Assembly: GCF_001439915.1 (NCBI RefSeq)
Contig: NZ_LMBW01000007.1
Coordinates: 1 to 64,000 of the forward strand
Source of the DNA: Fredinandcohnia humi
GTDB taxonomy: Bacteria > Bacillota > Bacilli > Bacillales > Bacillaceae_L
Direction of reading: 5' to 3'
Length of the DNA: 64,000 nt
Part shown: one piece after another, positions 31,002 through 40,134 of the stretch
Layout: each line of letters opens with the position of its first letter
Position numbering within the stretch: position 1 is the stretch's first letter
Translations under genes and position numbers: made by a program
The notes under the pieces: generated by a model
The model's input: the letters and a program-made list of their open reading frames with translations, nothing else
What the model was told of the DNA's origin: nothing
Databases searched by the model: none

Positions 31002-33500
31002 CTAATTATTTGCTCCGTAACTAATCAAGTTCGCAAAAATACGATATCCCCCTGGTACTTGGGCACCGATCTGGCGATAGAATACGAGGTTAGTGTAAAG
31101 ATAAGTTCCTTCACCGTATTCTGCCATTAGGATTCCACTTGTGAATGGTTCCTCGTTAGGGTCTGCCATGGAAACGAATGTTTCGTAGCGCTCATCCCAG
31201 TTCATTGGGAAATAGAGACCTCTTTCTTGTACCCAATTTTCCCAGTCCTTGTCGGTGATCTTGTTAGGGAAATTAAAGAGTGCATGCTCTGGTTGTGTCA
31301 CAGTAACTTTTGCATTTTCATCGGTTACACGCCACTCAATTGATGGCGAACCAATTTCTAAAGGATATGGTGGTGTTGACCCAGCATCCCATGGATCTGC
31401 CGCGGTAACGTACTGCATGACCAAATGTCCGCCGTTTTTAACATATTCTTTTAATCTATCATTATTAGCTAATAGATCTTCTCTACCAAGAGTTGCTCTA
31501 ATACCAGTAACGATTGTATCGTATTGTGAAAGATCTCCACTTGCTAAACCTTCCGGAGTTAGCTTTGTAATATCAAACCCTGCATTTATCAAAGAATCGG
31601 CAATTGTGTCAAAGCCACTATCGATATAGCCAACTTTTAGATTATCCGGTTTTAATAATTCAAAAGCAACGCCGTTAATTGCGGCTGGTGTCAGGAAGTA
31701 AGAGTCATTAATATGCTCATATTTGATTTCCTGTACGGTCGTGTTGAATGACTTTCCGTCCATTTGGGCAACGGCTGCAATTGTAAAATTACCTTCCGCC
31801 ACTGTTGCAGGAGGAACTAATTTGAAGGATACTTCTTGTTCTTCAAATCTTTTCGTAAAGTTTGCATCTGCAACTACAGGTTCACTCGTCCAACCTTCTG
31901 GTAAGTCTAGAGAAACCTTTGCATTTTTAGCACCATCCACATAATTCTTTACTTTTACATTGACTGGAATTTGATCCTGTACATTCGCTGTATTAACCGT
32001 AATGTTCACAGGGTTGGGTGTAACACTTAATTCAGGAAGCACACTTACAGTATTATCTAAACCGATAACGGATGTTGTTTCAACACCGTTTTCCTTAAAT
32101 GTTAACTGTGCTTGAATCACAGCGTGATCATATGGTTGAAAATACACTGCATCTGCTGGAACGGTTACATTGAAACTTACAGTCTTTGATTCACCTGGTT
32201 TTAAATGCTTTAACTGACTAGCACCTTCATGCTTCCAGTTTTCTGGAGTAAGTAAAGCCGCCTCAATATGTTGTATTTTTTGTTTTCCGTTATTCGTAAC
32301 AGTAACATCTACTTTCGTTTGTTCACCTTGTGTTAATACATAAGAACCAATCTTGATATCAACTTTAATGTTTGAAGACACTAGGCTTACTTGTTTAAGC
32401 TGAGCATCCTTTAGCTCAAGCTTATGAAGAAGGTCATTTTTAATCGCCTTATCTAGCTTACTTGATTTTGTACTTGAAATTAACTTTTGAACATCACGTA
32501 AAGCCTTTTGAGACTCGGGTAAAATCTTCTCACGATTTGGGTAAAGCTCTATAATTTCTTCTAGCTTCTTTTGTAATGAATCTAGTTGCTGACTTACATT
32601 TTTAACAGGAACAATATCTGCCCAAGCGTGGAAATCATAAGGAATTCCTGCGAAAAGATCAGATGATTCCGCATCGACTGCTGATTTCGCTAATTGAAGA
32701 TGTGTTTGTCTAGGTGCAACAGGAATGTCATTACCCATACCTTGGCTTTTATGTAAATACCGAGAAGCTTCGCCAAGCTGTGGATAGCTCATTCCATAGA
32801 TAGAATCATAATCACCAATTTCAATCGATGTTGTTGCATCTTTTGCTGACACTGGCAAGTAAAGCTTTTTAACCTGCCAAGGCTCCAAGCCATTTTCTAA
32901 TTGTTCAGGAAAAACGGAAGGATCTGCAGCATCTTCAAAAGCCTTTACTGATAATACATTGATGGCTCTGTGGTGTCCGTGTTGACTAGCAACATTTAGG
33001 AAGGAAGGCATTAAAATATCTGGTTGATAGGTTCTTATAAATTTGATTAGACGCTCGTATGTGACTTCCTCTCCCCATTTTTCAAGAGTTTCGTCCGGTG
33101 ATTTTGAAAAGCCAAAATCATAGATTGCATCAGAGGTTGTTTCACTCAAGTGATAGGCTTTAACGCCATTTACCTTTGCTGCTTCTATCATTTCATTGGA
33201 GCGGATAATTCCAAGTGCATTGCCTAATTCATTTCCGATGGCATTTTGACCACCTTCACCACGGTTGGCAATCAAACTAGCTGTTTTAACACCTAACCCC
33301 CGTGATAAATAAGCAAGAAAATCACTACGTTCATCGTCTGGATGTGCACCTGTGTTTAGGAAAGTAACTGTGGTATCTAAAGGCTTAACGACATTCCAAA
33401 GCTCAACATCGGCTGCATTTTTTTCTTGTGCTAGACTAATGGGTGGGAATAATGAAACAACTAATAGGATGGACATTAATAAATAAAGAAATTTCTTCAT
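31002..33500 (-). CDS. Secreted PIG-L family deacetylase
   Basis: An 832-residue exported protein. The signal peptide covers about 1-26 (LYLLMSILLVVSLFPPISLA, then QE). The LmbE/PIG-L domain follows (about 40-250) with zinc-site AHPDDE and HGHHRA. The middle (about 380-590) has NEW3-like beta domains (NITVNTANVQDQIPVNVKVK), and the end (about 600-832) resembles a glutamine-amidotransferase-like fold (YDTIVTGIRATLGREDLL, NGGHLVMQY). PIG-L enzymes remove N-acetyl groups from amino sugars. ATG 33500 has AAAGGGG upstream; 33518 does not. It is divergent from the ROK regulator and has its own promoter and operator. Confidence 0.88.
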   Translation of the reverse strand: MKKFLYLLMSILLVVSLFPPISLAQEKNAADVELWNVVKPLDTTVTFLNTGAHPDDERSDFLAYLSRGLGVKTASLIANRGEGGQNAIGNELGNALGIIRSNEMIEAAKVNGVKAYHLSETTSDAIYDFGFSKSPDETLEKWGEEVTYERLIKFIRTYQPDILMPSFLNVASQHGHHRAINVLSVKAFEDAADPSVFPEQLENGLEPWQVKKLYLPVSAKDATTSIEIGDYDSIYGMSYPQLGEASRYLHKSQGMGNDIPVAPRQTHLQLAKSAVDAESSDLFAGIPYDFHAWADIVPVKNVSQQLDSLQKKLEEIIELYPNREKILPESQKALRDVQKLISSTKSSKLDKAIKNDLLHKLELKDAQLKQVSLVSSNIKVDIKIGSYVLTQGEQTKVDVTVTNNGKQKIQHIEAALLTPENWKHEGASQLKHLKPGESKTVSFNVTVPADAVYFQPYDHAVIQAQLTFKENGVETTSVIGLDNTVSVLPELSVTPNPVNITVNTANVQDQIPVNVKVKNYVDGAKNAKVSLDLPEGWTSEPVVADANFTKRFEEQEVSFKLVPPATVAEGNFTIAAVAQMDGKSFNTTVQEIKYEHINDSYFLTPAAINGVAFELLKPDNLKVGYIDSGFDTIADSLINAGFDITKLTPEGLASGDLSQYDTIVTGIRATLGREDLLANNDRLKEYVKNGGHLVMQYVTAADPWDAGSTPPYPLEIGSPSIEWRVTDENAKVTVTQPEHALFNFPNKITDKDWENWVQERGLYFPMNWDERYETFVSMADPNEEPFTSGILMAEYGEGTYLYTNLVFYRQIGAQVPGGYRIFANLISYGANN

Positions 33501-33567
33501 TTTTGTAACCCCTTTCATTTTCGGATTGAAAAATCAATAAAACTCTCCTTCCCTATTTGTACTTTGG

Positions 33568-33584
33568 TTAGTAATGATAACTAA
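33568..33584 (-). promoter_or_regulatory. Putative ROK operator O1 for the deacetylase gene
   Basis: Read on the reverse strand, TTAGTTATCATTACTAA; 15 of 17 bases match O2 at 33821-33837. It lies about 30 bases downstream of the reverse-strand promoter. Confidence 0.65.
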
Positions 33585-33613
33585 CTAACTGAAGATAGTA
33601 CCTTTCAATATGA

Positions 33614-33641
33614 ATTATATATCCTATCTGAATATTGTAAA
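33614..33641 (-). promoter_or_regulatory. Promoter of the PIG-L deacetylase gene
   Basis: On the reverse strand TTTACA, 16-bp spacer, TATAAT. Transcription would run into O1 and then the gene. Confidence 0.6.
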
Positions 33642-33782
33642 TATTACCAAATAACTATTTGCTATTTAGTTTTGGGTCTATTGTAGGAGGTATATAGTTT
33701 TGGACAAGGTGTTGATTTAGTAGGAAGAATTAGCAACTTTATACATCACGGTAAATTAATATATTTTTTAAAATATTTAGTG

Positions 33783-33811
33783 TTGTAAACGGTATCAATT
33801 TGCTATATAGT
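33783..33811 (+). promoter_or_regulatory. ROK gene promoter with overlapping cre
   Basis: TTGTAA at 33783, 17-bp spacer, TATAGT at 33806. The sequence TTGTAAACGGTATCA at 33783-33797 fits the cre consensus WTGNAANCGNWNNCW at every position and covers the -35 box. CcpA would block polymerase here. Confidence 0.75.
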
Positions 33812-33820
33812 GGAAATAAA

Positions 33821-33837
33821 TTAGTTAAGATTACTAA
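33821..33837 (+). promoter_or_regulatory. Putative ROK operator O2
   Basis: TTAGTTAAGATTACTAA, an imperfect palindrome with perfect five-base arms TTAGT/ACTAA, just after the predicted transcription start and 30 bp before the ROK gene. The arms resemble those of the XylR (ROK) operator. Confidence 0.65.
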
Positions 33838-33866
33838 CTAACCAAAAGAAATAAGGCCGTGATGCT

Positions 33867-35072
33867 ATGTCTAGACAACCCTCCCATCTTCAAGTAAGAA
33901 TCAATAATAAAAAAATGGTCCTTCAATGTGTGAGATTTTATCAGCCAATTTCAAGGGCGGAAATATCTGAAAAACTAAATATTAGTAAGCCAACCGTTTC
34001 CTTATTAGTTGATGAACTAGTTCGCGAGAATTGGATTCATGAAAAGGGAAATGGTGAATCCTCCTCACAGGGGGGAAGAAGGCCGATTCATCTTTATTTT
34101 AATGAAAATGCTGCCTATGTGATTGGAACGGACATTGGTGGAACTAAGGTAAGAATTATGATTTCCGACCTAAATGGAAAGATAATTTGTTCGACAAACT
34201 TTATCACAAAAAAGTATTTAGAAAGTGGCTTAGTCAAACAAATATATAAAGAAGTTCAAGAATTGATTCTAATGAGTCAGCTAGATCCAAATTTGATATT
34301 GGGAATGGGAATTGGCGTGCCAGGCATTACAGAATCAGCTTCAGGCGTTATCGTGGAAGCACCAAGCTTAAATTGGGTTCGTTATCCGCTTTTGATGGAG
34401 GCAGAACAATACTTTTCGTATCCGGTCTATGTGGATAATGATGTGAATGTAGCTGTTCTTGGTGAACAATGGTTGGGTAACGCGAAAAACAAAGAAAATG
34501 TTTTATTTATTGCTGTAGGCACTGGAATTGGAAGTGGAATCATTATCCAAAATCAATTATATCGAGGATTTTCCAATGCTGCAGGTGAATTCGGATATAT
34601 CGTCACTGATAAAAACGATATGAAAAATGAATTCAAACCTACGTTTCACCGCTATGGGTATCTCGAGAGTGTTGCGGGAGGAAAAGCGATTGGAGAAAAG
34701 ATAACAAAGCTAATCCTGCAAAACAAGGACCATCCCATGTATAAAGAGGCAATGAATTCCGAAATCACAGGAGAGCAGGCTTTTTCATTAGCAAAGGCAG
34801 GTGATGAAATTGCACAAACTGTTGTCGATGAAGCTATTGAACATCTTGCATATGGAATCATCAATGCTGCAACACTGTTAAATCCTGAAATTATCATCTT
34901 GGATGGCGGGGTTATGAAGTCATTCGATTACATTCTTCCAAAATTACGGCTTATTGTTCAACGGTATCTTCCAAGTTCAGTTGAATTACAAATGTCGCAA
35001 TTAGGTGAAAATGCGGGAGTACTAGGAGCTATTTCGCTTTTCCTTCGTGAGCATGACAGCATTTTAAATTAG
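33867..35072 (+). CDS. ROK family transcriptional regulator
   Basis: A 401-residue NagC/XylR-type regulator. The N-terminal winged helix (about 28-60, SRAEISEKLNISKPTVSLLV) binds DNA, and the C-terminal ROK kinase-like domain binds sugar, with VIGTDIGGTKVRIM at 87 and VDNDVNVAVLGEQWLG. It probably represses its own gene and the divergent deacetylase gene through O1 and O2 until a sugar ligand binds, and may control the ABC-to-kinase operon downstream. ATG 33867 has only a weak upstream AAGGCCGTG. Confidence 0.9.
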   Translation: MSRQPSHLQVRINNKKMVLQCVRFYQPISRAEISEKLNISKPTVSLLVDELVRENWIHEKGNGESSSQGGRRPIHLYFNENAAYVIGTDIGGTKVRIMISDLNGKIICSTNFITKKYLESGLVKQIYKEVQELILMSQLDPNLILGMGIGVPGITESASGVIVEAPSLNWVRYPLLMEAEQYFSYPVYVDNDVNVAVLGEQWLGNAKNKENVLFIAVGTGIGSGIIIQNQLYRGFSNAAGEFGYIVTDKNDMKNEFKPTFHRYGYLESVAGGKAIGEKITKLILQNKDHPMYKEAMNSEITGEQAFSLAKAGDEIAQTVVDEAIEHLAYGIINAATLLNPEIIILDGGVMKSFDYILPKLRLIVQRYLPSSVELQMSQLGENAGVLGAISLFLREHDSILN

Positions 35073-35206
35073 CAAAAATAGCAAATGTCTGAAGATTTAT
35101 CTCCACATTTTTATAACGAAAATAGCAAGCTATTATTCTATTCGGTTCTTTAGTAGGTCAATATGTCCTGCTTTTGAATAAATAAAAAACGTTAAGGGGG
35201 ATTCTT

Positions 35207-36301
35207 ATGTTTAAAAAGAAACATTTTTTAGTTCTTTTGATTGCTGCATTGATGCTTTTTGTATCAGCATGTTCCGGTAGTTCTTCCACTGAAGAAAAAG
35301 AGAAACCAAGCGGCGATAGTAAAGAAGGAAAGACTGAGGAAACAGCTGAAGCAAGTGGTAAACTAGTAGTTTATACAGCTCGAGACCAAACGATTGTGGA
35401 TCAAGTTGTTGAGATGTTTAATGAAAAGTACCCAGATGTTCAGGTTGATGTGTTAACAATGGGTGCTCAACAGATTCTTGAACGTGCGCGTGGAGAGAAG
35501 GCAAATCCACAAGCTGACTTCTGGTGGGGGGGAACACAATCTGCATTCATGACTGCAGGAGATGAAGATCTACTTGAACCATTTAAGCCAAGTTTTGATG
35601 ATAGCATTCTTCCTGAACATAAGGATGCGCAAGGCCGTTGGTATGGTGAAATGCTATTACCAGAGGTAATCATGATTAACTCTGACATGCTTTCTAAAGA
35701 AGAAGCTCCCCAGGATTGGGATGACCTTTTAGATCCAAAATGGAAGGATGAAATCATTATTCGTGGTGTATTAGCATCAGGAACGATGAGAACCATTTAC
35801 TCGGCAATGATTCATGAACAAGGTGCAGATAATCCTGACTCCGGATATGAGTGGCTTGCAAAGCTAGATGCGAATACAAAAGAATATGCGCAAGATCCTA
35901 CTAATCTATACTTAAAGCTTGCTCGTCAAGAAGGATCCATTTCGCTTTGGAACCTTCAAGATATTTTAATCCAAAAAAATCAGCATAACCAACCATTTGA
36001 TTTTGTGTATCCAGAAAGTGGTGCACCAATCCTAGTTGATGCTGTTGGTCTTGTAAAGAATGCGAAGAACCTTGAAAACGCAAAATTATTCTATGAGTTC
36101 TTGTTTGACCCAGAAACACGTACAACTTTAGCTGAAGATTTATACCAAATTCCAACTCGTACAGATATTGACAAGGCTACAATGCCGGATTGGTATAAGG
36201 AACTTGAACTGAAGTCATTAGATCTTGATTGGGGAGTAATGGCTGAAAAAGAAGCTGAGTGGATGCAGCATTGGGATGAAAATATCAAAGGTAAAAATTA
36301 A
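35207..36301 (+). CDS. ABC transporter substrate-binding lipoprotein, family 1
   Basis: A 364-residue lipoprotein with lipobox VSAC (Cys22) and a Ser/Glu/Lys-rich linker. The mature domain resembles the Fe3+/putrescine/aminoethylphosphonate type of extracellular binding protein (LVVYTARDQTIVDQVVEMF, ADFWWGGTQSAF, VGLVKNAKNLENAKLFYEFL). AAGGGGG precedes the start. It is the first gene of the importer, followed by a strong hairpin and then the ATPase. No Tyr pair for iron is obvious, and the enzyme genes in the locus argue for an organic substrate. Confidence 0.9.
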   Translation: MFKKKHFLVLLIAALMLFVSACSGSSSTEEKEKPSGDSKEGKTEETAEASGKLVVYTARDQTIVDQVVEMFNEKYPDVQVDVLTMGAQQILERARGEKANPQADFWWGGTQSAFMTAGDEDLLEPFKPSFDDSILPEHKDAQGRWYGEMLLPEVIMINSDMLSKEEAPQDWDDLLDPKWKDEIIIRGVLASGTMRTIYSAMIHEQGADNPDSGYEWLAKLDANTKEYAQDPTNLYLKLARQEGSISLWNLQDILIQKNQHNQPFDFVYPESGAPILVDAVGLVKNAKNLENAKLFYEFLFDPETRTTLAEDLYQIPTRTDIDKATMPDWYKELELKSLDLDWGVMAEKEAEWMQHWDENIKGKN

Positions 36302-36304
36302 TAG

Positions 36305-36480
36305 CTTTTAACTTTATTCACTGAATAAAGTTAAAGCCTCCGGTGGATGCCACAGATTTTTAGAGGAAGTTTTTCGAGCAGTAAGATCAAAGACTAAAAA
36401 CGCCACATCCTGTGGCAACGTCTTTATGACCCACATCGTGTGGGACTAAAAATCTGGGCGCAAATACGCCAAGGCGCATT
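36305..36480. repeat. Structured dispersed repeat between importer genes
   Basis: Opens with a long hairpin (TTTAACTTTATTC pairing with GAATAAAGTTAAA) and contains GCCACA…TGTGGC and CCCACA…TGTGGG stems, plus GGCGC/GCGCC-like arms. No coding potential. It resembles a Bacillaceae intergenic repeat that I have seen in similar wording but cannot name. It sits in the untranslated gap after the binding-protein gene. Confidence 0.6.
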
Positions 36481-36487
36481 TGATTAA

Positions 36488-36518
36488 AAGGGGGTGAAGA
36501 AGTTTTCACCCCCTTTTT
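36488..36518 (+). terminator. Terminator or attenuator after binding-protein gene
   Basis: An 11-bp perfect stem AAGGGGGTGAA/TTCACCCCCTT with a six-base loop and five T. It would allow excess binding protein over the membrane complex. Confidence 0.88.
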
Positions 36519-36561
36519 AAAGGTTTGTGGTTTCACTCTATTTACAGCGAGGTGTTTGAAT

Positions 36562-37632
36562 GTGAAAAATGTAAGACTTGATTCTGTTAGTAAAATGTTT
36601 GGTAAAGAAAAAGGAGTAGAAGATGTAGATATAGACGTAAAGCCTGGTGAGTTTTTTACATTTTTAGGTCCATCAGGATGTGGCAAAACAACAACATTAC
36701 GGATGATAGCAGGATTCTATTTTCCAACTAAGGGGAAAATCCTGTTTGATAATAAAGATGTAACAACCCTTCAACCTAACAAACGCAACATTGGAATGGT
36801 GTTCCAAAACTACGCATTATTTCCACATATGACCGTTTTTGAAAACATAGCATTTGGTCTTGAAGTACGTAAGTTACCTAAAGCCGTTATTAAAGAAAAG
36901 GTGGAAAACGCCCAAAAGCTTGTTCACCTTGATCAATATGGCACTCGTAAAATCAACGAGCTATCGGGTGGACAGCAACAGCGTGTTGCGTTGGCACGTG
37001 CTCTTGTCATTGAACCGGATATTCTTCTTCTTGACGAACCGCTATCAAACCTAGATGCAAAGCTTCGTGAGGAAACGAGAATTGAGATAAAGAGACTTCA
37101 AGTTGAATTAGGTGTAACAACAATCTATGTTACTCATGACCAAACTGAAGCAATGACGATGTCTGATCGAATCATGGTTATGAAAGATGGAGTTGTTCAG
37201 CAAATTGGAACTCCTCAAGAAATCTACAATCGTCCCTCCAACCACTTTGTAGCTTCTTTCATTGGGGAATCCAATATTTTGGATGGGGAAGTTGTCGAAA
37301 TCAATGGCGATTTGGTTAGGGTAAAATTGGAGGAAAATGTATTTATAACAGGTTATATGAAAAAATCTTCAAATGGTAAGAAACTAGCTATAGGTGAAAA
37401 AATTAAATGCTCAATTCGTCCAGAAACAGTATATGAAGGACCAGGCGTAAACCAACTTACAGGAACGGTTCAGCTCGTTGAATTTACAGGGGTCAGCATC
37501 AATTATGTAGTAAAAGTAGGCTCGAACATCATGAAGGTCATGATTATTAATAAAGGAAATCAAATCCTAAATCGCGGTGATTCCATTACCCTTCACGTAC
37601 CTGAAAATGGAATCTACTTGATTGGCGAATAG
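36562..37632 (+). CDS. ABC transporter ATP-binding protein, PotA/FbpC type
   Basis: A 356-residue ATPase with Walker A GPSGCGKTT, Q-loop VFQNYALFPHM, signature LSGGQQQRVALARAL, Walker B ILLLDEPLSNLD and switch His (VTHDQTEA). A C-terminal TOBE domain (about 240-356) is present. GTG 36562 is chosen because GAGGTG lies seven bases upstream and only one base from TTG 36556. The double-permease gene starts 11 bp later. Confidence 0.93.
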   Translation: MKNVRLDSVSKMFGKEKGVEDVDIDVKPGEFFTFLGPSGCGKTTTLRMIAGFYFPTKGKILFDNKDVTTLQPNKRNIGMVFQNYALFPHMTVFENIAFGLEVRKLPKAVIKEKVENAQKLVHLDQYGTRKINELSGGQQQRVALARALVIEPDILLLDEPLSNLDAKLREETRIEIKRLQVELGVTTIYVTHDQTEAMTMSDRIMVMKDGVVQQIGTPQEIYNRPSNHFVASFIGESNILDGEVVEINGDLVRVKLEENVFITGYMKKSSNGKKLAIGEKIKCSIRPETVYEGPGVNQLTGTVQLVEFTGVSINYVVKVGSNIMKVMIINKGNQILNRGDSITLHVPENGIYLIGE

Positions 37633-37643
37633 GAGGTGAAAGA

Positions 37644-39371
37644 ATGAGTGCGAATCAAAGTACTGTTGTGCAAGAGGACTGGTGGGCACGTCTGACCCGT
37701 TCGAAATATTTTGTGTATATTTTAATTTCTCCATTATTTTTAGTGCTTTTAGCGTATGTTATTTATCCGTTTTATCAAACCTTTATTCAATCTGTAGTTG
37801 GTGAAGAAGGCGTAAATCTTGAAAATTACCAACGCTTCTTTGGGTTAACAAGTACAGCAAACCTAGAGGCGCTTTGGACAAGTATATATATATCTGTTAT
37901 AAGTGTGATTACATGTGCAATTGTTGGTGTAACAATGGCATTTTTAATGGAACGCTACGAATTTCCAGGCAGAAAACTTCTTTCTGTATTAATCCTTGTT
38001 CCGATGGCATTACCACCGCTTGTAGGGGTATTGTCGTTTACTTTTCTTTATGGGGAAAGTGGAATTATTCCAAGAGCTTTTCAAGCATTATTTAACCTAG
38101 AAAAGGTTCTATTTTCCTTAAAAGGAGTCTTAGGGGTTATCGTGGTTCACACATTCACCATGTATACCTATTTTTATTTAACTGCTGCAGCTGCCATTAA
38201 AGGATTGGATCCATCATTAGAGGAAGCAGCAACAAGCCTTGGATCTGGAAGAATTCGCATTTGGAGGAAAGTCATCCTGCCGATGCTGACTCCATCACTC
38301 GTAGCTTCTTCGTTACTTGTATTTATGATTTCAATGGCTTCTTATACAGCACCATTAATGTTCGGTGTGGAAAGAACAATGACGATGCAGATCTATTTAT
38401 CTCGTACAAATGGAAATTTAGATATGGCAGCAACACAGTCAACAATCCTTTCCGTTGTTTCTATTTCTTTCTTAATTTTAATGAGATGGTACCAAGGCAG
38501 ACGTAACTTCCAAAACCAAAGTAAAGGGATCAGTGTACATAGAACCGAATTACGGTCTCCTTTAATAAAATACGTATCGATGTTCCTATCGTTTGTTGGC
38601 GTTATTATTTTAATGCTTCCAATCCTTGTTCTGATACTTATATCTTTCTCTGTGGACGGGGAATGGACGATACAAATTATCCCGACCGCATACACCTTTC
38701 AGCATTATATTGATTTATTTACAGATGAACGGACATGGCGTCCAATTTGGAACAGTTTACAGATGAGTTTTGTGGCAACAGCAGGAAATATCCTCTTTGG
38801 TGTTGCGGCAGCATATGCGATGGTTCGTACAAGGTTCAAAGGGAAAGCCTTGCTTGATATTTTAATCATGGTTCCATGGGCATTACCTGGAACAGTTGTA
38901 GCTGTTAACTTAATTGCAGCATTCAGTGAACCAAATGTATTCAGCTTTAACCAAGTCTTAATCGGCACCTTCTGGATTTTACCACTGGCTTATTTTGTCC
39001 GTCACTTACCCCTGATTTTCCGTTCAACCTCTGCAGCCTTAATGCAAATGGATGAATCAGTAGAGGAAGCTGCGCGAAGCTTAGGGGCTAACTGGTGGTA
39101 CTCATTCAGAAGGGTCGTTGTTCCAATGGCTTTCTCAGGCATTCTCGCTGGTACGTTGCTTGCGTTAGTTCAAGGATTAGGTGAATTCGTTGCCTCCATA
39201 TTAATCTATAGCACGTCAACCATGCCATTGTCGGTTGCCATATTCCAAAAAATGTATGCCTTCCAATTTGGAACAGCTTGTGCGTATGGCGTACTACAAA
39301 TCATTCTAATCATTACTGTTCTATTTATTTCGCAAAAGATTACGGATGGAAAAGCAGGAGCCGCAATCTAA
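37644..39371 (+). CDS. ABC transporter permease, fused double-domain (FbpB-like)
   Basis: A 575-residue membrane protein made of two permease halves, each with six or more helices and an EAA loop: EEAATSLGSGRIRIWRKVIL near 195 and EEAARSLGANWWYSFRRVVV near 480. Such fusions serve family 1 binding proteins for iron, putrescine or aminoethylphosphonate. TAGGAGGTG precedes ATG 37644. It works with the ATPase and lipoprotein just upstream. Confidence 0.93.
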   Translation: MSANQSTVVQEDWWARLTRSKYFVYILISPLFLVLLAYVIYPFYQTFIQSVVGEEGVNLENYQRFFGLTSTANLEALWTSIYISVISVITCAIVGVTMAFLMERYEFPGRKLLSVLILVPMALPPLVGVLSFTFLYGESGIIPRAFQALFNLEKVLFSLKGVLGVIVVHTFTMYTYFYLTAAAAIKGLDPSLEEAATSLGSGRIRIWRKVILPMLTPSLVASSLLVFMISMASYTAPLMFGVERTMTMQIYLSRTNGNLDMAATQSTILSVVSISFLILMRWYQGRRNFQNQSKGISVHRTELRSPLIKYVSMFLSFVGVIILMLPILVLILISFSVDGEWTIQIIPTAYTFQHYIDLFTDERTWRPIWNSLQMSFVATAGNILFGVAAAYAMVRTRFKGKALLDILIMVPWALPGTVVAVNLIAAFSEPNVFSFNQVLIGTFWILPLAYFVRHLPLIFRSTSAALMQMDESVEEAARSLGANWWYSFRRVVVPMAFSGILAGTLLALVQGLGEFVASILIYSTSTMPLSVAIFQKMYAFQFGTACAYGVLQIILIITVLFISQKITDGKAGAAI

Positions 39372-39385
39372 GGAGGAGGATATAT

Positions 39386-40129
39386 ATGAAGGCGTGTGAC
39401 ATTCACGGTAGGGACTTGAAGACATTGGAGCAGGCTACGTTTGCGGTTGTTCCTCTAGGGAGCTTTGAGTACCACGGGCCGCATTCTCCTTTAGGAACGG
39501 ACATTATCCTTGCAGATGGATTTGCAGATTTGATTGATGCTGATTTAGGTGGGGCCGTTTTGCCAACGGTTCCCTACACAGCCTGTCCCGGAAAAACATC
39601 TAAATATCAAGGGACGATTCCGATTCGACCTAATATCATCACAGAATACTTAATCGATATTACAATGGGGATTATCAACCAAGGTATTAAAAAGATCATT
39701 CTGTTAAATGCTCATGATGCCAATATGGGGGTTTCTCGAACAGTAGCGGAATATGTGACTGGCAAACAAACGGACTCAAGCATCTTGTTAATCAATTGGT
39801 GGCAAATGGTTGCCGTCGATGCTGCCGAAGAAATTGGATTTGTAGGGACAAAAGGTAGAGGTCATGGTGGCCCGTATGAAATGTCCGCGGTAAAAGCATT
39901 TCGTCCAGATTTGGTGCATGTACAAGAGGGGGATCCAGAATTTAAAGAGGTAACTCCACTTTCGTCAATGCCATATGTCCTTGTGGAAGGAACGCCTATG
40001 GCTTGGGACGGCTATACAGGACTTATTCAGCAAACCTCCTATGAAAAAGGAAAGCAAATTGTGGAAAAGGCAGCTTCGAACATGAACCAGTTAATCAAAA
40101 ATTGGCTTTCAGAAGACAGAAAGGATTGA
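39386..40129 (+). CDS. Creatininase family protein
   Basis: A 247-residue metal-dependent amidohydrolase of the creatininase family. PLGSFEYHGPHSPLGTDIIL supplies Glu, His and Asp metal ligands, LLNAHDANMGV the second His/Asp region, and GRGHGGPYEMSAV the later His and Glu. The family opens cyclic or linear amides (creatinine, mycofactocin precursor, formamides). ATG 39386 has AAGGAGGAGG upstream; it follows the permease by 14 bp. The Cys-free active site and the neighbours do not tell the substrate. Confidence 0.88.
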   Translation: MKACDIHGRDLKTLEQATFAVVPLGSFEYHGPHSPLGTDIILADGFADLIDADLGGAVLPTVPYTACPGKTSKYQGTIPIRPNIITEYLIDITMGIINQGIKKIILLNAHDANMGVSRTVAEYVTGKQTDSSILLINWWQMVAVDAAEEIGFVGTKGRGHGGPYEMSAVKAFRPDLVHVQEGDPEFKEVTPLSSMPYVLVEGTPMAWDGYTGLIQQTSYEKGKQIVEKAASNMNQLIKNWLSEDRKD

Positions 40130-40134
40130 CTAGA

